Of a DNA stretch of 64,000 bases, positions 57,776-64,000 are shown in pieces. Positions within the stretch are counted from its first letter, which is position 1, and every line of letters begins with the position of its first letter. This stretch comes from Hermetia illucens (taxonomy: Eukaryota; Arthropoda; Insecta; Diptera; Stratiomyidae), in contig NC_051855.1 in NCBI RefSeq assembly GCF_905115235.1, positions 12,142,388-12,206,387 of the forward strand, given 5' to 3'. Under the pieces are notes generated by a model that did not search any database, was not told the DNA's origin, and was given only the letters and a program-made list of their open reading frames with translations. A program made the position numbers and the translations under genes.

Positions 57776-59061
57776 ACATAGATATTTTCTGTACCTTACA
57801 TGGATTTATTTTTTGCTTAATAAATAATTTCGAAATCGAAAGCAGTCGTCTTGGTTGAAGAGCCACGTTGGCAGTCAATGAAAAAAATGTTGAATGAAAA
57901 TTTGGTGGTATGTAATTCGGGAAGAAAAGAAGTCATAAAAATGATTGTAATTTCGGTGAATTTCAAATCGAAACTATTTGCTGCAATAAATTGAGTTCGT
58001 TAAAAGCATTTCGAAAATGCCATGGCGGTTAACAGGAATTCCTTCAGACATATTCCAATTGGAACGTCATTCACAATGCTAGTCATCATTGGCTTACGAA
58101 CGCCTAGTAACCTACGGCTTGTATATATACGAGAATTCATCTCTCGTCCAATTTGACAATTGTTTACGTCACATTCCGACGTCTTTTCCTAATTCATCTG
58201 TCAACCATTTTTTTTGATACGATTGGTCGGTGGTCGTAGATACCGGGCTGACGGCGACAACGGCGTAAAATTAGTAATAGGCGACGTTTCTCAATTTTAG
58301 CGTGCCGTTTTGAAGACTCGTTTGTATAAAAGATACATTTTCCTTGGATTTAACGAGCTTCTGTGCAAAGTGGGCGTTTTGTAAAATCCACAAAATCTAT
58401 TCAAGAAAAGATCGTTTTGTCATTCGTGAAGGTTTTAAACGAGACGGACAAAACACAAAAGGAAAACTATTGAAAACTTATAACTTGGGTATTCGATCGG
58501 CGAGAATTGTTTGTGTCAAGTACTATTCGTTGGAAAACTAAACCAAGTTTTTTCGACCAGTTTTGAATCTCATCTATTAAGGGAAATTGGGGGTGGATTG
58601 TTTCGATCCGACGACAGTTTGTATGTTTTACAGGTTGAGGAGGAGATCGTAAGCTTCAAATTGAATGCAATTGATCCACATCAGACTAGGTACAGCTGAG
58701 CACAACTTGCGAATTCGGCTGGACAATACCCTCCCGTCAACTGCCAATTGAAGGTAATTTAGCTCATTAAAGAGGTTCCGATGGTTGTCATTTGTGTTTT
58801 TGTTTTCTTGTGTTTTTCAAGTACGAGGCGGGCAGTGATTGCTTCGCAGTTTGGCTGGAAAACAGGAGAATATCCAGACGAACACGGCGAAGTTGTGCAA
58901 TGACTATTGGGAAGTAGCGAGTTTGTTCTTAGTTTTCTGTTCCTAATTTAGGAAACATCCCAACTTGGAGGAGGCAAAGTCAACTTCAGGATTCCAAAGA
59001 AGTAGCGCGAAGATACTATCAAATTGACCTTGTTGAATTTTGATTGATATAAAAAGCAAAA
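57776..59061. promoter_or_regulatory. Vps26 upstream region
   Basis: There is no coding frame of known family; a 65-codon frame at 58344-58541 looks like chance. The likely Vps26 promoter and 5' UTR lie in the last about 900 bases. A TTTGACAATTG word is near 58151 and CTGTCAACC near 58198. Confidence 0.35.
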
Positions 59062-61348
59062 ATGGTGAGTTGCTAGTATCTGGCATCTAGGGGAGACCTC
59101 AACCAACATGAAAGGAGTTGGGGGAGGGCTACTTTGAACCGCATTTCTATGCCTTTCTGGGCTAGGCTTATTGAAAATAGAGTCAGAGTCAGTAGCTTAT
59201 GATCGTTTTTCCAGAATTTCCTCGGTTTTGGCCAATCGGCTGAGATAGATATTGTCTTCGATGGTGCCGAGACACGAAAAATGGTTGAAGTGAAAACGGA
59301 AGATGGAAAAAAGGAGAAAATGCTGCTCTATTACGATGGCGAAACGGTAAAAGGGAAGGTAATCCGTTTAGCTATCATTTTTCCTTCGAATTGAGTCTAA
59401 ACTTTCCTATTTCGAACTCAATTTCAATTCGCGATGATTAGGTGAATGTTACACTGAAAAAGCCTGGGAATAAGCTTGAACATCAAGGCATCAAAATCGA
59501 ACTAATCGGGCAAATTGAATTGTTCTACGATCGAGGTAATCACCATGAGTTTGCATCGCTCGTCAAAGAGTTGGCACGACCCGGTGATCTCATACAGAAC
59601 ACAAGTTATCCGTTTGAGTTTGCTAATGTTGAGAAGCCGTTTGAAGTCTATGGCGGAGCGAATGTTCGTCTAAGGTACAAGAAAAATTCAATGAAAAATC
59701 GAAGTTGACTTAACACGTTGCCTTTTAGGTATTTTTTACGCGTCACAATTATACGACGCTTGAGCGATATTGTCCGGGAAGTTGATATTGCTGTTCATAC
59801 GCTTTGCAGTTATCCAGATCTGAATAATCCTATTAAAATGGAAGTGGGCATTGAAGACTGTTTGCATATCGAATTCGAATATAATAAGTCAAAGTATGTG
59901 CAAGTTCTTATCTATTAGATTTGTACCAAATTTACCTCTTCCCTTCCTAACAGGTATCACTTAAAAGATGTCATTGTGGGTAAAATTTATTTCCTTTTGG
60001 TACGGATCAAAATCAAGCATATGGAAATTGCAATAATCAAGCGTGAAACAACCGGATCAGGTACAGAATCTAAACTAATTAGTTTCTACCTTAAAAGTCG
60101 TTCATTCATACCATCTCAATTGACTTTGAATAATTTTCAGGGCCTAATATTTTCACGGAAAATGATACAATTGCAAAATATGAAATTATGGATGGTGCCC
60201 CAGTGAAAGGTTTGTCCTGTCCTACATCAGCTTGATGCTATGACGGAAAATTTTAAAATTTGAACAATTCATTTCAGGCGAAAGTATACCAATTCGTGTA
60301 TTCCTCGCCGGATATGATTTAACACCGACTATGCGTGATATAAATAAGAAGTTTTCTGTTAAATACTTCCTAAATTTAGTCCTAATGGATACCGAGGATC
60401 GGAGGTACTTCAAACAGCAGGTAAAATGCTTATTTCTAGGAAATAGACTCGGTTTTAGCATTTGATATCCATCTTACAGGAAATAACGCTCTGGCGAAAA
60501 TCAGAGAAAAATCGTAAATCTCAACCACAATTGGCTAATAATCCCCATGTTCCGACACATTTAGTTGGTGGAGCTGATAATAATATGTTATCATCGTCAT
60601 CTATTAAGTCTATGCACCAAAGCGGTACAGCAGTCGGATCAGGTGTTGGTGCAGCCTCACAGCAACAATCTCTAGCAACACACGATGGTGGCGTAACAAC
60701 TGGCGAAGCTCCAGATGCACCATCATCTCCAACGGCTGAAGGGGAGAGATTCGGTACTGATCATACAGTTGGATTGTTTGTTCGCGATAATTCCACACAA
60801 CCTGGTAAGAAAATATGAACAAATTCAAATTCAAATCTTGCTAATCTTAACGTGATTTCATTTCAGCTGGTGAATCTAAATCAACTCTGTCTAGCAATCC
60901 TCTGTCTCTACCGTCCAATCCGGCAGAATTTCAGCGTGGCATAGCTGATGGTGCTTCAGTTCAATCAGACGAGGCAACTGGAGGAGGAGGTTATCTGTTC
61001 GATTCAGCTCCAGATGATCGACATTTGCCTAACGCAACCGAATCTGCAGCGACTGTTTCAGCAGATAGCAGTAATATAGGAACGAACTCGACAAGCGGAG
61101 AGGTTACTGCAAAACAGACACCAATTGCTGTACAATCAGTCACAGCCACACAAATTTCAACTGGTACAACTCCACCAATTCCAGCTGCAAGGACATCGCT
61201 TCAAACTCTTTCCGATGAACCTCCGCCAATTTATGATGACGATGATGATGATAATTCAATCCAGCAACATCATTCGGTCGAACCAAAAGCTATCGGTTCC
61301 CAGTCAACAGGTACAAAACAACAATCGCAAGTGGATCCCCAATCATAA
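59062..61348 (+). CDS. Vps26: Retromer subunit Vps26
   Basis: Exons are 59062-59064 (ATG only), 59215-59358, 59442-59674, 59729-59893, 59954-60060, 60141-60209, 60278-60420, 60480-60804 and 60867-61348. They splice in phase to 556 residues. The arrestin-like core (about residues 1-305) starts NFLGFGQSAEIDIVFDGAET. It includes GKVNVTLKKPGNKLEHQGIK, DLIQNTSYPFEFANVEKPFE, SYPDLNNPIKMEVGIEDCLH and GESIPIRVFLAGYDLTPTMR, and ends around EITLWRKSEKNRK. This matches human VPS26A/B (327-336 residues) almost segment by segment. Vps26 is the cargo-recognition arm of retromer on endosomes. The remaining about 250 residues are a low-complexity Ser/Thr/Gly/Gln tail with an acidic DDDDDDNS stretch, longer than in vertebrates but known in insect orthologues. 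The first coding exon is only the ATG. AATAAA at 61491 is the likely polyadenylation signal. Confidence 0.97.
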
Positions 61349-61490
61349 TCGATTGTTTTGGGTAAAAGAAAGATGGAAAGAGTGTAAATGTCGATCTTTT
61401 TAAGATCGAATTATCCAATAGAAATATTTATAGAAATGCCTTCCTTTCCCTTGATTGTCAGAATATATATATATGAATGATGATAAATGA

Positions 61491-61496
61491 AATAAA
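61491..61496 (+). terminator. Polyadenylation signal of Vps26
   Basis: AATAAA followed by GCAAAATATTTGG lies 143 bases past the stop codon. Confidence 0.55.
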
Positions 61497-63314
61497 GCAA
61501 AATATTTGGAGGGTAAAAGATGCAAGGCGAATCAAGGGAGATTTCAGTCGAAATATTAACTAAAATTATCTTGAAGGGTCAAAATGAAAGCAAGGTGTCG
61601 AAATCTACCACAATATGTTGTTACGTATGGTTTTATTATATTCTGAAGCGAGGTAACAGGAAAATGCAATAGATAACAAGGAAAGGAAGACGTAGAAATC
61701 ATTAATGATACTAAATATAATGATTCAGTGAGTATATATATTTATATGTTTAGGAAACCCAAGCATATAACACATAATAGTGTATAGGAAATTTTTCTAG
61801 AAACAACAAGCGATATCTATGAAGCGGAAATGTTTTTCAATTTCTTTAATGAGTGTATATGGCCTATATCATCTTAATTGCATCTAATGATTCGGCAAAA
61901 TAATTTCTGTAATATACACAAAACTATAACCATGCACACAAAACAGCCATAGGGACACTTGAACATAAAAAAAAACTTAAAAATAAATGAACGTTTACTC
62001 AGCGGTATTTCCAATAAAGTTACAAATGCGTACTCACATATTTAGTCCCACTATTTTGGTCAAGGTCAACATCGGAAAAGAGTATCTCACGGTTTCTTAC
62101 AGGGCAGAGGGTATCAGCTCAAGCTATTTGCTGCTTAAGGAGGCCGTTCAGCCGAGTCAGATCTGATTGCTATCCTCGAAACGGACAGACTTGGCAAGGG
62201 GGTTAAGCCACGAATTATTTTGTCGTAATGATTTTAGCTGATGATTCTTGTATCGTCAACTGCTCCGAAGAAAACTCTTGAGAAAATATCCTTTGGTGAA
62301 GCACCAACTCAGGCTTAGCTTAGTCAATCGTCCCTAGCAGCCTCACTAGGGAAAAATAAAAAGGCGCTGAGTAATCGATTGGACTGAACAATTCTTTATT
62401 TAAAATATTCGCTTAAATATAGTTTTTGTGCGTACAATACATCTAGACATTGATCTGCATAGATTGCAAATTGCAAGGACGTAAAATGATGTGCTCGCAG
62501 ATTTCCATGCAGGTATCGGCGGTCGTTGATTTCTGTGTGTCTCACGTTTGCACAAAATTTGACTATAATATTATGACCGGGGAGGTATTGATGTCGATTG
62601 CCAGGTGTGTGAAAGCATTAGAACCATGCCCCCGGAGATGGTGCGTATGGTCATCAAACTTCTAGATATAGATCGTGAAGTTGTCCAGACTTCCTTTTCT
62701 TAGAGTGGGTATTGGTTTTACTGTGCGTTGCCTACGCATGAGCGCTCGACGTTTCCTAGTAGTACTGCTATGCCAAATCCTGATGAACTCAACACCATAT
62801 CGTGAAGTTGGTGATCGTGTATTTTTTATTCTGGTATTTCTAGCCGCTGTTGTTTAATTTCGTTCGTTAGCTATCGAATGTTTTCTGCGTGAGGATGCTT
62901 CCTGCCTCAAGGGCCAAAATACCTGATCCTTCTATCGGTTGAATGATTTTAGAGCCTGGACAAGGGGGGTTTCTCGACCATAGCATAGATCCATTTGTTA
63001 GTTGTTGGGATCTCTATCCAGGCAGATTTGGTCATAATTGGTTCTGTTTGACAAGACTCCAGCATCGAAACATCGTTTAACAAGTCCATTTCACATTTGT
63101 TTTCATTTACTCCGCGATGATAAATGGGACGAGACTGGGCGCATAAGTAAGGTGAGTTGTGTAAATTTTATTATGCATTCGGACGTTTTGACCTTGATGA
63201 GCAGTGACCGCTAAAGAGTCGCATGCTTGACGCACCATTATGAGTGTCCCATTAAAGACTACTGGAATGGGAAATAAGCTGAATAGCGGAATTTTAACTT
63301 GGAAAATAGCGCCT
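61497..63314. other. Intergenic sequence downstream of Vps26
   Basis: This is mostly AT-rich with only short chance frames. The stretch 62600-63000 looks like it could be old LINE sequence on the minus strand, but I cannot place it in a family. Confidence 0.4.
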
Positions 63315-63390
63315 AGGAGCTGTCTGGCGTCCTGGCCTACATCATCGCTTTACCTCAGGCAGGGTCGGCCTTGTCTTTTTTTTCCTGTTC
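63315..63390 (-). mobile_element. Scrap of LINE 3' coding end
   Basis: On the minus strand the bases AGGCCAGGACGCCAGACAGC sit next to an AAGACAAGGCCGACCCTGCC segment. These match the GRPCLRW-GVGQDARQL coding end of the (GAT)n-tailed LINE family. Confidence 0.6.
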
Positions 63391-63529
63391 TTCGCGTAAA
63401 CCTGGTACATCCAAGCATCGAAAAGCTTCCTTGATATCGTTTATATACACTTTATTAAACAACGGGAAGGCAATCGCATCTGAAAATGCAGGATGATGTT
63501 TACACGGTTATGATTACGTGATTACATGA

Positions 63530-63575
63530 TTAATAATAATAATAATCGTTGGCGCAACGTCCATCGTGTCATTTA
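63530..63575 (-). mobile_element. SINE-type 3' tail, isolated
   Basis: (AAT)n followed by CGTTGGCGCAACGTCCAT is the reverse complement of a tail very like the one ending the SINE at 16410-16700. No SINE body or tRNA head is seen beyond it. Confidence 0.5.
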
Positions 63576-64000
63576 TCTATGTCCTGCGACATAAATGATT
63601 GTGGAAAGAATGGAAGCATTCATCCTTATAACGTCGTTTTATCCAAGGATCTTCAGGAATTCACTGGCAGAGGGCATCACAGTAGATATTCATCTATACA
63701 TATGTGTGGATATTGTGAAAAAGGATACATTGGGAACACACAACACATTGTTGCAAAGGATAATATGTCTGAACACACTATGGCAGAAATCTATGTATTT
63801 GTATGAGTATCTGAAATTGACATAACTTTTAAGACCACAAATGGTATATTTATGTTTCTCATTGCAAGTGGTGAAGATTTGTTTTGGTTTTATTAACAGA
63901 ATTCGGAGTTCAAAAAATATTTTTCAATGTGAATAATAGAAACAAGCTTGGATAGAAAGTTCAGGCTAGATTTTGTTATTTGTTGTTTATCACGGTGACT

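Noticed and set aside
58344-58541. 65-codon plus-strand frame beginning MDLTSFCAKWAF
   Set aside because: It is of chance length, has no recognisable domain, and lies in what is probably the Vps26 upstream region.
61025-61403. 92-codon alternative frame in the Vps26 tail (LYNQSQPHKFQLV)
   Set aside because: It is a shifted reading of the Ser/Thr/Gln-rich tail. The correct frame follows from the splice phase of the preceding exon.

Overview
The window is nuclear DNA of an insect, most likely a fly (Diptera). It has short GT-AG introns, intron-bearing genes with clear insect and animal orthologues, and a dense mix of non-LTR retrotransposons (R1-like, RTE-like, Jockey-like, R2/R4-like), a mariner, a tRNA-derived SINE and satellite arrays. 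No bacterial operon, CRISPR array or viral genome is visible. The species cannot be fixed from sequence reading alone.

Layout of host genes, left to right. (1) Minus strand, from about 12.9 kb down to the left edge: a large nuclear-looking protein (over 2,090 residues in the window) whose helical N-terminal half tentatively resembles the ZNF292/RLF family. Its 6.0-kb intron is filled with LINE debris and an unusual tandem array. (2) Plus strand 14.7-16.3 kb: BORCS6 (lyspersin), a subunit of the lysosome-positioning BORC complex. (3) Minus strand 28.9 kb down to at least 26.97 kb: MFSD12-type transporter; its 3' end lies beyond a transposon-filled intron and is only tentatively located near 16.8 kb. 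(4) Minus strand 44.2-41.7 kb: zyxin-family protein with three LIM domains. (5) Plus strand 49.4-50.9 kb: PSMD12/Rpn5, proteasome lid. (6) Minus strand 55.0-53.15 kb: HSPA14-like Hsp70. (7) Plus strand 59.1-61.3 kb: retromer subunit Vps26 with a long low-complexity tail. These are unrelated housekeeping genes. BORCS6, MFSD12 and Vps26 all act on the endosome-lysosome system, but nothing suggests co-regulation.

Between the genes, roughly half the window is mobile DNA: 6.3-13.8 kb, 17.3-26.9 kb, 29.8-40.9 kb, 44.9-48.3 kb, 51.0-52.9 kb and 55.4-57.8 kb. Almost all of it is fragmentary and nested. The most striking parts are a 3.3-kb array of about three dozen tRNA-Lys primer-binding-site-like motifs with hairpins (7.1-10.4 kb), two related satellite arrays 18 kb apart, a 379-bp element present twice, and a mariner whose removal restores the reading frame of the LINE it entered.

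Exon limits were chosen by hand from frame, splice signals and family homology. No alignment or transcript data were available.
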